Source: JBGASG01 sp046328035 (GTDB lineage Bacteria > Cyanobacteriota > Vampirovibrionia > Obscuribacterales > Obscuribacteraceae). From it: a DNA stretch of 64,000 bases. Below are positions 1 through 8,426 of the stretch, in pieces. The position numbers were made by a program, and so were the translations under genes. The stretch lies in NCBI GenBank assembly GCA_046328035.1, contig JAXLXI010000001.1, positions 558,001 to 622,000 of the forward strand, read 5' to 3'. Below the pieces are notes generated by a model that was not told the origin of the DNA, did no database searches, and saw only the letters and a program-made list of their open reading frames with translations. How positions within the stretch are numbered: position 1 is the first letter of the stretch; the number at the start of each line of letters is the position of its first letter.

Positions 1-1
1 A

Positions 2-2533
2 GTCATTGTTCCGGTCTTCAATCTGACTGTCTGGTCGGCAGTGCGAAAAGGTTACTTGACGCGACCGCGACTCATAGGATTGATGAATGGTCTGGCGGTC
101 GGATTGTCCGTTTCCTGGACCACGATCTGGATCAAATCATTGCTGGTGCCGAATGGTGCCTCCTGCAAATTCGGATGGATGCTGCTCTTGTGCGCTTCAC
201 CCTTTATGTTGTTTGCGGGCGCGTGCCTGAGCGTCGATCTCTGGCGCAAGACCGAGTCACGGATTCGCGTGATTGTCACAACGTTCTCTGTGATCGGGGC
301 GATGCTGTCGTTCTTGTTTGTGTTCGCACCGATGGTGCGCTGTTTCTCTCTGCAATCTCTGATCACCGATGCTCGCGATCACAAAGGTGCGGAGCGCACT
401 AAGGCTGTCAATCTTCTGCGTGCTATGGCTACTCCTGCCGAGCTGAAGGGAGCGACGCGACAAGTAAGTGGATTTGCTTTAGCCGAAATGCTGCTGTCGA
501 ATCTCGGATTGCAGGAGTCTTCTGATGCCGACAAAGATTTGTATTTCCAGATCACCGGCAGGTCATACGGTGCTTCGACCAGGGACAGCGGCGGCAAGGA
601 ACCTGATTACGGCTCGATTGTTGGAGCTAATGTTTCAGGTTTGGGATTGAGCAAATCGCAGATAACCGGCACGCTCAATGCCGCGACGTTATCGAGCTCG
701 CTCGACTGGGTGATGTCCTTTCACAACTCCGGCTCGAACGATGCAGAGGCGCGAGCCGAGATAAAAGTGCCGAAGGGCACCGCGGTATCGCGCGTGACAC
801 TATGGATAGACGGGCAGCCTCACGAGGGCGCGTTCGCTCCCAGCGCCAAGTCGGCGGCCGCCTACCACTCGGTGGTGAATGCACGCCGCGATCCGTTGCT
901 TGTGACGATGGCGTCGCCTGAGCATGTGGTTGTGCAGTGTTATCCGGTTCCCGGTTATGGCGGCGACATGAAGGTGCGCATCGGTTTTAAGATTCCAATG
1001 AACAACGGCGATGCGCACGCCTGCTCGATGGAACTGCCGCGTATCCTCAATGCCAACTTCACTCAACCAAAGCGCCACAGAGTGGGACTGGTGTCGAGTG
1101 ATCCTCTGTCGCGCGACATTCCCGGACTTGTCGTGAGCATGACGGGAGCTCAGTACGCGATGAACGGTGTGCTTAAGGCTGACCAGAACAATTCGCTCGG
1201 CGTTGTTAGTGTTGAGCGCACGACGCCGTTCACGCGCTGCGCGACGGCGGACTGGTTTTCGTCTCACAAGCAGTTCATCGTTCAAGAGCTGCGCGAAGTC
1301 AGAGCGTCGACACCCCAACGTTTGTTCGTTGTCGTTGACGCGTCGGCTGGTATGAAGCGAGATGCGGAGGCGCTCAAGGCAAGTCTCGCCGCTTTGCCGA
1401 CACGATTACAGCCGGCGGTATGCATTATCTCGGAAGAAACGTCGCACAGCGCCGACGCCGTCATCAAGAAAAACGATGGTGGTGCAGAAACTGATGCCGA
1501 TGCTGATGTCGAGTCCGATGCTGATACCGATGTCGGTGCCGGCGCGGAGGGCGCGCACCCGGCTGCAGCGTCACCTCCCCTGGCGGCGAGCGTGAAGCTG
1601 ATGGAACTTGATGAAGCCAAGGGTGCGATAAAGCCGGAACTGTTCATCGGTGGTCAGGACAACGAAGCCATACTGCGCGAGGTACTGGAAATCGCCGGTG
1701 AGAAATCGAATAGTGCGGTCCTCTGGATTCACGGAGCGCAGCCGTTCCATAGGGAGTCCGATGATACGCCGCCACTGGATCTGGTGCATGGCGTCAAGAT
1801 GTACGACTTGCAGATTGAGCCGGGACCGATATCGGCACCACTTCAAGGCTTGCAGAAACAAGACTTCTCCAAGTTGCTCACGTACATCTCCGTTGACCAT
1901 CAGTCTTCTGTGAGCGACGACGTGAAGAACCTCGTCGACAGCTGGGAGCATCCGGCAACCAAGGTCATAATTCAGCGGACCGCTCAGACTGAGCAACCAG
2001 CGATTCCGATCATCCGTGACCGCCAGGTGTCGGCAGAATTGACTTGTTTGTGGGCTAACGATCAGGTGGCAAGACTCCTCGCTCGTGAGGACCAACGTGA
2101 TGCAGAAGAGCTGGCGTCACGCTATCGTCTGGTTACCCCGGTGACCGGTGCGGTGGTGCTGGATTCAGCCAAGGAGTACAAGAAATTCAAACTTGATCCG
2201 GGGCAGTACGTCGATGGCTCGGCTCGCTATGCAAACAATGCGCCAACTGGTCTCGTCGGTGCTCCGGTCAATCCCCGGTATGGGCAATCGAATGAAGTAG
2301 GAATGCTGGCCGACTATGGCTACGATACCGCCCGCGATATCTCTCGTCTGGTCACCGCAGCTTCCTTCCTTGTGTCGCTGGTGGTGGCGGGATTTTTCCT
2401 CAAGTCGAGAAAATCGCTAAGCTGGCCGGTGCTCGCCAAATCTGGTGGACTGATCGGGATAGTGCCGGTGATTATTCATTTGCTCGGCACCTTCATCATC
2501 AACAACTACGGCGGCCTCGGAGGCGGGCTATAG
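2..2533 (+). CDS. VIT-domain integral membrane protein, 5' end beyond the window
   Basis: The reading frame is open to the left edge of the window, so the GTG at 41 is probably internal. From that GTG there are three membrane segments (about residues 11-33, 43-66, 76-98), then a VIT (vault/inter-alpha-trypsin) domain at about 190-320. A degenerate VWA-like strand follows near residue 430; it carries VVDASAGM in place of a clean DxSxS MIDAS site. An acidic Asp/Ala repeat lies at about 480-505 (nt 1489-1550), and two hydrophobic helices sit near the C-terminus (about 770-790 and 805-825), followed by a Gly-rich end. VIT domains occur in membrane proteins of exosortase-type sorting systems and in a cyanobacterial PEP-CTERM-associated membrane family; membership here is a guess. 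No exosortase gene lies in the window. Confidence 0.75.
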   Translation, partial: VIVPVFNLTVWSAVRKGYLTRPRLIGLMNGLAVGLSVSWTTIWIKSLLVPNGASCKFGWMLLLCASPFMLFAGACLSVDLWRKTESRIRVIVTTFSVIGAMLSFLFVFAPMVRCFSLQSLITDARDHKGAERTKAVNLLRAMATPAELKGATRQVSGFALAEMLLSNLGLQESSDADKDLYFQITGRSYGASTRDSGGKEPDYGSIVGANVSGLGLSKSQITGTLNAATLSSSLDWVMSFHNSGSNDAEARAEIKVPKGTAVSRVTLWIDGQPHEGAFAPSAKSAAAYHSVVNARRDPLLVTMASPEHVVVQCYPVPGYGGDMKVRIGFKIPMNNGDAHACSMELPRILNANFTQPKRHRVGLVSSDPLSRDIPGLVVSMTGAQYAMNGVLKADQNNSLGVVSVERTTPFTRCATADWFSSHKQFIVQELREVRASTPQRLFVVVDASAGMKRDAEALKASLAALPTRLQPAVCIISEETSHSADAVIKKNDGGAETDADADVESDADTDVGAGAEGAHPAAASPPLAASVKLMELDEAKGAIKPELFIGGQDNEAILREVLEIAGEKSNSAVLWIHGAQPFHRESDDTPPLDLVHGVKMYDLQIEPGPISAPLQGLQKQDFSKLLTYISVDHQSSVSDDVKNLVDSWEHPATKVIIQRTAQTEQPAIPIIRDRQVSAELTCLWANDQVARLLAREDQRDAEELASRYRLVTPVTGAVVLDSAKEYKKFKLDPGQYVDGSARYANNAPTGLVGAPVNPRYGQSNEVGMLADYGYDTARDISRLVTAASFLVSLVVAGFFLKSRKSLSWPVLAKSGGLIGIVPVIIHLLGTFIINNYGGLGGGL

Positions 2534-2615
2534 GATAAAAACTTCGGGTCCTAGGCTTCGCTCACTAAGGCTCCTCGGGTGGCGGTTCCCGCGCCGCTGC
2601 TCGGGGAGTCCTCTG

Positions 2616-2701
2616 TTTTGTAATTGAAACACCCCGTTTCAATTACAAAATCGGCTGATCAGCCCCAATTTGTAATTAAAACAGCCTGTTTCAATTACAA
2701 A
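2616..2701. repeat. Two tandem palindromes flanking a third short palindrome
   Basis: The 15-bp arm TTTTGTAATTGAAAC at 2616-2630 pairs perfectly with 2636-2650 across a 5-nt loop. A second, nearly identical hairpin occupies 2669-2701 (one mismatch in the left arm, 5-nt loop). Between them 2653-2664 is the perfect 12-bp palindrome GGCTGATCAGCC. The block lies between two co-directional genes. It could be a tandem terminator, a REP-like element or paired operators; no long T-run follows either stem. Confidence 0.7.
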
Positions 2702-2770
2702 GATGACCTCCCTGTGAACGAAAAGACAGGCATTGTAAGATAGAACAGCACAAGCTTTGGCAAAACATAG

Positions 2771-3793
2771 ATGGCTGACCAGAGAAAACCCAGAAAACGG
2801 CGCAAAAAGCAGCGCGAATGTGACTCACTACTCGATCCGATGAACTTTGGTGACGCCACCGCGCTTGATATGATCGGGTCGGATCTAGCGAGCGAAGAGG
2901 CAGATGAACTGGAAGTGGCTGTTGACAGCAATCCTAACGATTTGGCTAGTCGCATAAAGTTGCTGGGCTATTATGCGCGCAGGCAATATTCGGATAAGGC
3001 TGCGGCTCAGCAGCGCATCAAGCACATCATTTGGATAGTTGATAACCTTCCTGAGTGCCCAACTGCAGGCGATTGTGCGGCGCTTGTTGTTGAAGGACCA
3101 AAGTCGTCCGGGAATTATGAGGAAGTGAAGTCGCACTGGCTGAAGCAGATCGACCAGGATCGACCTGTGGTGCTCGGCAACGCGGCCCACTTCTTTATCC
3201 ATTCTGACATAGAGACATCAGAATCACTTCTCCTCAGAGCCCAAGCGCTGGATCCGGAGAACCCGCATTGGAGTGAAAGGCTGTCACACCTGTATCACTT
3301 GTGGAAGAAGCCTGTCGAACGCTTGCGCTCGATCTCTGAGTCTTTGGCTCTGGAGACAAGGGAGCACAAAGTGTTTTACAAGATGAGTGACTTAGCTAGC
3401 GCTCAGTTCGCGGCTGGTGAAATCATTGCTGCTGAAGAAACCTGTGGGAAGCTTCTTATGATCGCAGAAAACTACAAAGATGATTGGAATTATGGGAATG
3501 CGGTCCATATAGCGAACATCGTGCTCGGTAGAGTCTGCCTGAATCGGGGTGACGTGTCCGCTGCATGCGATTACTTGCTGAGAGCCGGCGACACACCAGG
3601 CTCGCCTCAGCTCAATTCATTCGGACCCAAGTTCGGACTTGCACGCGATCTGCTTCTCGAACACGACGAGCGCGAAGTTGTAATTCAGTATCTGAAGAGG
3701 TGTTCGCAGTTTTGGAAGATGGGGAAGCGCCAGTTAAAAGAGTGGATAGAGAAATTGAAAAATGGCGAAACTCCTGATCTATTCGAGTATTAG
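2771..3793 (+). CDS. TPR-like helical protein of unknown function
   Basis: The 340-residue protein starts with a basic tract (about residues 4-16, RKPRKRRKKQR) and has no signal peptide or membrane segment, so it is probably cytosolic. The body is predicted all-helical with repeat-like helix pairs, for example around LLLRAQALDPENPHWSERL, which is a TPR-type consensus, but individual repeats are degenerate. The gene is preceded by the palindrome block at 2616-2701. Its last 182 bp overlap the 3' end of the opposing VOC gene. I do not recognise a specific family; protein scaffolding would be the default reading of TPR-like helices. Confidence 0.7.
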   Translation: MADQRKPRKRRKKQRECDSLLDPMNFGDATALDMIGSDLASEEADELEVAVDSNPNDLASRIKLLGYYARRQYSDKAAAQQRIKHIIWIVDNLPECPTAGDCAALVVEGPKSSGNYEEVKSHWLKQIDQDRPVVLGNAAHFFIHSDIETSESLLLRAQALDPENPHWSERLSHLYHLWKKPVERLRSISESLALETREHKVFYKMSDLASAQFAAGEIIAAEETCGKLLMIAENYKDDWNYGNAVHIANIVLGRVCLNRGDVSAACDYLLRAGDTPGSPQLNSFGPKFGLARDLLLEHDEREVVIQYLKRCSQFWKMGKRQLKEWIEKLKNGETPDLFEY

Positions 3794-4166
3794 GTGACGG
3801 CTCGCCTTCCTGCATGAGTGTCAGGACGTTGCCGTCGAGGTCGTGAAGGTGGGCCAGTGTACCCCCGAAAGACTGTTTCTCCGGCTCGCCGGAAAACTTC
3901 ACTCCCTTAGCGGTCAGTCGCGCGTACTCCGCATTAATATCGTCGACCATCATGGTGACTCCGACGAACCGCCCGACCAATTTCGACCCCTGTTCCATAT
4001 GATCGGGATCGCATTTCTCGATTGCCAGGCTGACATCTTCGCCCGACACGAACTGCGCCCAGTGCGCGTTGTCGGTGTAATCGAGTTTCATGCCGAGCGT
4101 CTGCGTGTAGAATCGCAGCGACTCGTTGAAGTCGGAGACGAAGACGCGGACGAACCCGATTTTCAT
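3612..4166 (-). CDS. VOC (glyoxalase/bleomycin resistance) superfamily protein
   Basis: Residues 1-122 form a single VOC module (MKIGFVRVFVSDF, then a beta-alpha-beta-beta-beta unit ending in DLDGNVLTLMQ). VOC proteins use paired beta-alpha-beta modules to bind a metal and small ligands in isomerases, dioxygenases or resistance proteins; the substrate here cannot be told. The ATG at 4166 shares one base with the TAA of the upstream gene (TAATG), so the two genes are translationally coupled. About 60 residues beyond the usual domain end are encoded antisense to the end of the TPR-like gene; this tail looks like read-on after loss of an earlier stop. Total length is 184 residues. Confidence 0.85.
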   Translation of the reverse strand: MKIGFVRVFVSDFNESLRFYTQTLGMKLDYTDNAHWAQFVSGEDVSLAIEKCDPDHMEQGSKLVGRFVGVTMMVDDINAEYARLTAKGVKFSGEPEKQSFGGTLAHLHDLDGNVLTLMQEGEPSPNTRIDQEFRHFSISLSTLLTGASPSSKTANTSSDTELQLRARRVREADRVQVRTWVRMN

Positions 4167-4507
4167 TAATGCACCATCACCGCCGCAAAGGCTATCGCTG
4201 CGATCAGAAATGCTACCACAGTGATGATGAACAGCCACTTGAGCAGCAAGAGGTGTGTCTCCCATGCCTCTTGCTCAGGCTCGACGGCGATGACTTCTAC
4301 AATCTTTTCGATCTTTTCGATCTTTTCGATCTTTTGGATCTTGTCGACCGTTTCGGCCTGCGCGAGCCTTTGGCGTTCGGCGTAGAACTGCTGAAACATA
4401 AGATTGGACGCGTCTACATCAAAGATTACATCGAAAAGAGGCGTATCGCGACCGGGTTGCTGCACCGGTGCTCGCTCACAGTCTACTCGACGATCGGTCG
4501 TCGCCAT
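4166..4507 (-). CDS. Small C-terminally anchored membrane protein with KIE repeats
   Basis: This 113-residue protein has a soluble N-terminal half, a tandem KIEKIEKIEKI stretch encoded by 9-bp repeats at about 4309-4337, and one hydrophobic helix at the C-terminus (about residues 89-110). It lacks a signal peptide, so the topology is probably N-in with a tail anchor. The repeat would form a short charged helix or coiled coil. It is the first gene of a two-gene unit with the VOC protein through a TAATG overlap. No family is recognised. Confidence 0.65.
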   Translation of the reverse strand: MATTDRRVDCERAPVQQPGRDTPLFDVIFDVDASNLMFQQFYAERQRLAQAETVDKIQKIEKIEKIEKIVEVIAVEPEQEAWETHLLLLKWLFIITVVAFLIAAIAFAAVMVH

Positions 4508-4690
4508 TGCTCGCCCTCAATTTGCCAATGCCAGGCATCCAGCGATAGTGTCGCCAGCCAGAGCGTGCAAATTCTATGACCCGATGCGTAATTACCACCA
4601 TGAGGTCGGACCATTAGTATCATTTGTCAACAGATTGCCCGATTCGGGGACAGGCAAGCTCATCTTGTCCCCATGTGAGAAGATACAGGC

Positions 4691-5689
4691 ATGCGATATT
4701 TGTTGGCTTTGACGCTGTTCTTTGCTCTGCTTGCGACCTGCCAGTTCCAGGCTGGCGCCGATGACGACTCTCCATCCAGCACAGCTGCCTCCCCGCAAAG
4801 CGCAGTGCTCAACTTGCAGCAGGCGCGAGAGTACATGGTGGAGTTGATCAATCGCGACCGGGCTGAGGCTGGATTAGCTCCCGTAGCTCTGGATGAAGTC
4901 GCCTGCCGTGCCGCGCAGTTACACGCCGAAACCATGGCAACCTCCAACACCAACTCGCACTGGCATCCCGACGGTAGCAAGCCTCCGCAGCGCTACACCG
5001 AATGCGGTGGCAACGACTACGTCATGGAGAATTCGCACGGCACCGGACTTTTGCCACCTTGGAATCTGTCTGTCGACCCACAGCAAGTCTTTACTCGCGC
5101 CCAAATCGAGAGCGAAGAGAAGGGTTTCTTCGATGAGAAACCCCCTAACGACGGGCACAGAAGAAACATCCTCGATCCCAAACACACTCATGTCGGAATT
5201 GGTTTCGTGTTGGTGCATGTGAAGTATGAGGACCGCGATGCGTCTCATCCGCTGGTGGCATGCGCGCAGGAGTTCATCAACAAGTACGGCAACATTCGCG
5301 CCAACGCGCGCTACTTCGTGCCGGAGTCTACTTTTGTTTTGACGGGTCCAATCGATCCTCGCGTTAAAGTCTACTCCGTCGATGTCTATCGCGAAGATTT
5401 ACCGAAGCCGCTCTCTCCTGACGAACTGCGCAGCAATCATGACTATACGGGTGGTTACACCCTGGCAAACGATAGAGTGACGAGCATTTTCACATCTGCC
5501 GGAACCCGCAACGAATTGGGCAATATCGAGTTGCAGGGCGATTCATTTATTTGCCGCATCACCCCACCCAAGAGTTGGAAGCCCGGTTTGTATTACATTC
5601 TCGTTTGGGCTAAGGAAGGAAACGGAAGCGACTCGAAGCCGTTCCCAATGTCGATGCGAACCGTGCAGTTGCGAGCTGCGCAAGAGTGA
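4691..5689 (+). CDS. Secreted CAP-domain (SCP/PR-1-like) protein
   Basis: An N-terminal signal peptide (residues 1-23) contains LLATC, which could be a weak lipobox, or it is cleaved after QAGA. The CAP domain covers about residues 35-190: a helix with INRDRAEAGLAPVALDEVAC, the HAETMATSN helix, a central NSHWHPDGSKP stretch, and GHRRNILDPKHTHVGIG near the end. CAP proteins are extracellular and bind lipids or act in envelope processes; catalysis is not established for most. A beta-rich C-terminal region of about 120 residues follows. GAGAAG eight bases before the ATG is a fair ribosome site. The stop overlaps the start of the DUF3370 gene, so the two are probably made together. Confidence 0.85.
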   Translation: MRYLLALTLFFALLATCQFQAGADDDSPSSTAASPQSAVLNLQQAREYMVELINRDRAEAGLAPVALDEVACRAAQLHAETMATSNTNSHWHPDGSKPPQRYTECGGNDYVMENSHGTGLLPPWNLSVDPQQVFTRAQIESEEKGFFDEKPPNDGHRRNILDPKHTHVGIGFVLVHVKYEDRDASHPLVACAQEFINKYGNIRANARYFVPESTFVLTGPIDPRVKVYSVDVYREDLPKPLSPDELRSNHDYTGGYTLANDRVTSIFTSAGTRNELGNIELQGDSFICRITPPKSWKPGLYYILVWAKEGNGSDSKPFPMSMRTVQLRAAQE

Positions 5690-7119
5690 CTGCGATGTCT
5701 GGGAAGAAACGGACCAGCGCCGGCAAGCAATTGAAATTGTTTCTGATTCTTGTCGGCGTGTCGGTGGTGCTGGCCATCTGCGCACTGGTTTGTGCGTTTA
5801 TGTTTCGCGAATTGACACGGAAGACCGTGCTGGAACCGCAGGTGGTGCTGCCGCTGCCCGGTGAGCTGTCGGCGGAGCCTTTATTCAACAGCAACAATCC
5901 CGAAGAGGTGCGTACGGAGGGGATTCTACTTTCCACCATGGGTACCGGCGGCAAGGCGACACCTGATGCACACCTGGACTTTGCATTCTCTGGTAAATTT
6001 GGAATCTTTTCGCACCACGTAGCAAAACCGCCGTCCGGCAATGACCGGCGAACTCTCTACGAGGGATTGCTGCTGCACAATCCGGGCAACGGTGTCGCGC
6101 ATGTTATCGTTACAGGTGGGGCATCTTCGTTGATGGAACCGGGTGCTCCTTATAACGATGCGAATGCGATGGTGGCGAGTCCGAATGGGCAGGTGTATTC
6201 GGGAGCCGGCAGTCGGGCATCTGACGAGGTAGTACGGGGTTTGAGTCCAGAGGATACGCTGATCAAAAAGGAAGTCTCCATTGCTTCCGGAGAAACTGTA
6301 GTACTAGCTAAGCTTCCGATCTCAGTGCGCAATCTGCCCGACCCTTGTAACAAGCGTTCGACTCTTCTTTATCTCGACGCTGATAAAGGCAGTGTTCAAG
6401 TCGCAGATGTTGCTGTATTTGCCGACTTCGATAACCAATCCGCAACAGATGTCGTCCCAGCAGACGAGAAGTTCATTTCGATGCTCAACGAAGGGCGTCG
6501 CGCCGGTCCTCCGGAGCCACCAGCGACGGAACCGGGTCAGAAGGGCGGACCCTTTAGATATGGACGCGTTGCCGGTGTTTCTCAAGGCACTCACTGGCGC
6601 AGTGCTGCCGGCAACACAAAGGCTGTAGACATCGCCAAACCAGGCGAACAGTTTTCGTACGTGGTCAGTTCGCTCAAGTTCGGAACCCTCGGTACCGTAC
6701 AGGATCAATCGGCACCAATGCTGGTGCGCTATCCGGGTTCTGCGTGTCGTGCGCAGGGCAACTACGGACTCTACTATGATGTCAACTTCAATTTGAAGAA
6801 TTCCACTGAGCAAGCGCATGGCGTTGACGTTCTTTTTCAGACTCCGCTCAAGTCTGACAAGAAAAGTGATTGTCTGACTTTCGCGGATCCGCCGCATGTC
6901 TTGGTCTTTTATCGCGGAACAGTCTGCATCACCTACACTGACGACCGGGGTGCCGAGCATACGGACTATTTCCACATCATTCAGCGTCGTGGCGAACGCG
7001 GCATCAAGATGGCTACGTTGCAAATTGCTCCCGGTGCAACCCGCCAGGTTCGCATCCAGCTGGTCTACGCTGCCGATGCTACGCCGCCGCAAGTAATCAC
7101 CTTCAAAACGCGCCCCTGA
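5686..7119 (+). CDS. DUF3370 family membrane-anchored protein
   Basis: An N-terminal helix (about residues 15-38) anchors an exported region that follows the DUF3370 pattern from end to end: VLPLPGELSAEPLFNSNNPE, VRTEGILLSTM, a HLDFAFSGKFGIFSHH block, LYEGLLLHNPG, GRVAGVSQGTHW, QSAPMLVRYPG and FYRGTVCITYTDDRG. As I know it this is a cyanobacterial family of unknown function, probably at the cell surface. Either the GTG at 5686, overlapping the CAP stop (GTGA), or the ATG at 5695 could start it. The overlap implies coupling to the CAP-domain gene. The stop is 5 bp from the end of the opposing MFS gene. Confidence 0.85.
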   Translation: MTAMSGKKRTSAGKQLKLFLILVGVSVVLAICALVCAFMFRELTRKTVLEPQVVLPLPGELSAEPLFNSNNPEEVRTEGILLSTMGTGGKATPDAHLDFAFSGKFGIFSHHVAKPPSGNDRRTLYEGLLLHNPGNGVAHVIVTGGASSLMEPGAPYNDANAMVASPNGQVYSGAGSRASDEVVRGLSPEDTLIKKEVSIASGETVVLAKLPISVRNLPDPCNKRSTLLYLDADKGSVQVADVAVFADFDNQSATDVVPADEKFISMLNEGRRAGPPEPPATEPGQKGGPFRYGRVAGVSQGTHWRSAAGNTKAVDIAKPGEQFSYVVSSLKFGTLGTVQDQSAPMLVRYPGSACRAQGNYGLYYDVNFNLKNSTEQAHGVDVLFQTPLKSDKKSDCLTFADPPHVLVFYRGTVCITYTDDRGAEHTDYFHIIQRRGERGIKMATLQIAPGATRQVRIQLVYAADATPPQVITFKTRP

Positions 7120-7124
7120 ACCAC

Positions 7125-8387
7125 CTACATCGTGGCTGGTTCAGGTGGTGGCGCATCTGGTGTGTTCGGAGTCTTCTTGCGCCGCAAGTCTGGCAGGAAG
7201 ACGGTGAGAATTCCCAGTGCCGGCAAAAATGCGCAGTAGCGATAAACGGCTTCGATGCCGATGGAGTCAGCCCACTTGCCTAACAGGGCGGCGGCAATTC
7301 CACCGAGTCCGAATGCCAGCCCGAAGAATAATCCTGCGATGGTGCCCACCTTGCCTGGCACCAGTTCTTGTGCGTAGACCAGAATCGCCGAGAACGCCGA
7401 TGCCAGAATCAAGCCGATAACGGCGCTGAGCACGCTGGTCCACATCAAGTCAGCGTACGGCATCATCAACGAGAAAGGCAGCACTCCTAAGATTGAAACC
7501 CAGATCACGAATTTGCGTCCAACGCGATCGCCAATCGGACCGCCGGCGAAAGTGCCCGCAGCGACTGCCGCCAGAAATATGAACAAGTGCACCTGCGCAT
7601 CCTGAATGGATATGCTGAAGTGCTTCATCAGGTAAAAGGTGTAGAAATTTGTGAGGCTCGACAAATAGAAGTACTTCGAGAAGACGAGCATCACGAGCAC
7701 AGCCAGTGCCAGCACCACTTTGTTGTGCGGGATGCCGGGATCCGGCAAAGCACGTTTTGGTTGGTTGGCACGCTCACGCAGCCGTTGTGCGTACCAGAAA
7801 CCAATCGCCACCAGCATTGCTATAGCGAGCATGGCCGCCGCGCAGAATAGTGCGATGCTGCCCTGCCCGCGCGGCAAAATGACATAGGCCGCGAGCAGCG
7901 GACCAATGGCAGTGCCCGCGTTGCCACCAACTTGAAACAGCGATTGCGCCAGTCCATGCTGTCCACCCGATGCACTGCGCGCCATGCGCGAAGACTCGGG
8001 ATGGAAAATCGAAGAGCCGATGCCGACGGTTGCGGCTGCGCTCAACAACTCGGGGTAGAGAGACGCACGACTGAGCCAAAACAGACCGAGGCAGGTAAAG
8101 CACATCCCGATAGCGAGCGAGAATGGCCGCGGGTGTTTGTCGGTGTAGTGGCCGACCATTGGCTGCAGCAACGAGGCAGTGATTTGATAGGTGAGCGTAA
8201 TCATGCCGATCTGTCCGAACGTCAGATGGAATGAGTCTTTGACCATTGGATAGATCGCCGGCAACAACGACTGAATCATATCGTTGAGCAGGTGGCACAA
8301 ACTCAAGCCCAGTAGGATGGGCATCACCACTGTCGATGGTGGCGGCGTTTCTTTAATCGCGGCTGATTGGCTCACTACCCGACTCAA
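7125..8387 (-). CDS. fsr: MFS exporter of the fosmidomycin resistance (Fsr) type
   Basis: The 420-residue protein has twelve predicted membrane segments. It carries the Fsr-type N-terminus LCHLLNDMIQSLLPAIYPM, the cytoplasmic loop GHYTDKHPRPFS between helices 2 and 3, and the conserved GIGSSIFHPESSRMAR and LFQVGGNAGTAIGPL stretches. Escherichia coli Fsr exports fosmidomycin and related compounds by proton antiport; the natural substrate here is unknown. It looks intact and lies alone on the minus strand, convergent with the DUF3370 gene. Confidence 0.85.
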   Translation of the reverse strand: MSRVVSQSAAIKETPPPSTVVMPILLGLSLCHLLNDMIQSLLPAIYPMVKDSFHLTFGQIGMITLTYQITASLLQPMVGHYTDKHPRPFSLAIGMCFTCLGLFWLSRASLYPELLSAAATVGIGSSIFHPESSRMARSASGGQHGLAQSLFQVGGNAGTAIGPLLAAYVILPRGQGSIALFCAAAMLAIAMLVAIGFWYAQRLRERANQPKRALPDPGIPHNKVVLALAVLVMLVFSKYFYLSSLTNFYTFYLMKHFSISIQDAQVHLFIFLAAVAAGTFAGGPIGDRVGRKFVIWVSILGVLPFSLMMPYADLMWTSVLSAVIGLILASAFSAILVYAQELVPGKVGTIAGLFFGLAFGLGGIAAALLGKWADSIGIEAVYRYCAFLPALGILTVFLPDLRRKKTPNTPDAPPPEPATM

Positions 8388-8426
8388 ATCGACTAGATGC
8401 TGCGTTCGCGTACCTAATATAGCCGA

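Noticed and set aside
2616..2701. CRISPR-like repeats (ATTGAAAC is a common CRISPR repeat end)
   Set aside because: The copies are inverted pairs separated by 5 nt, with no regular 30-40-nt spacers and no cas genes in the window.
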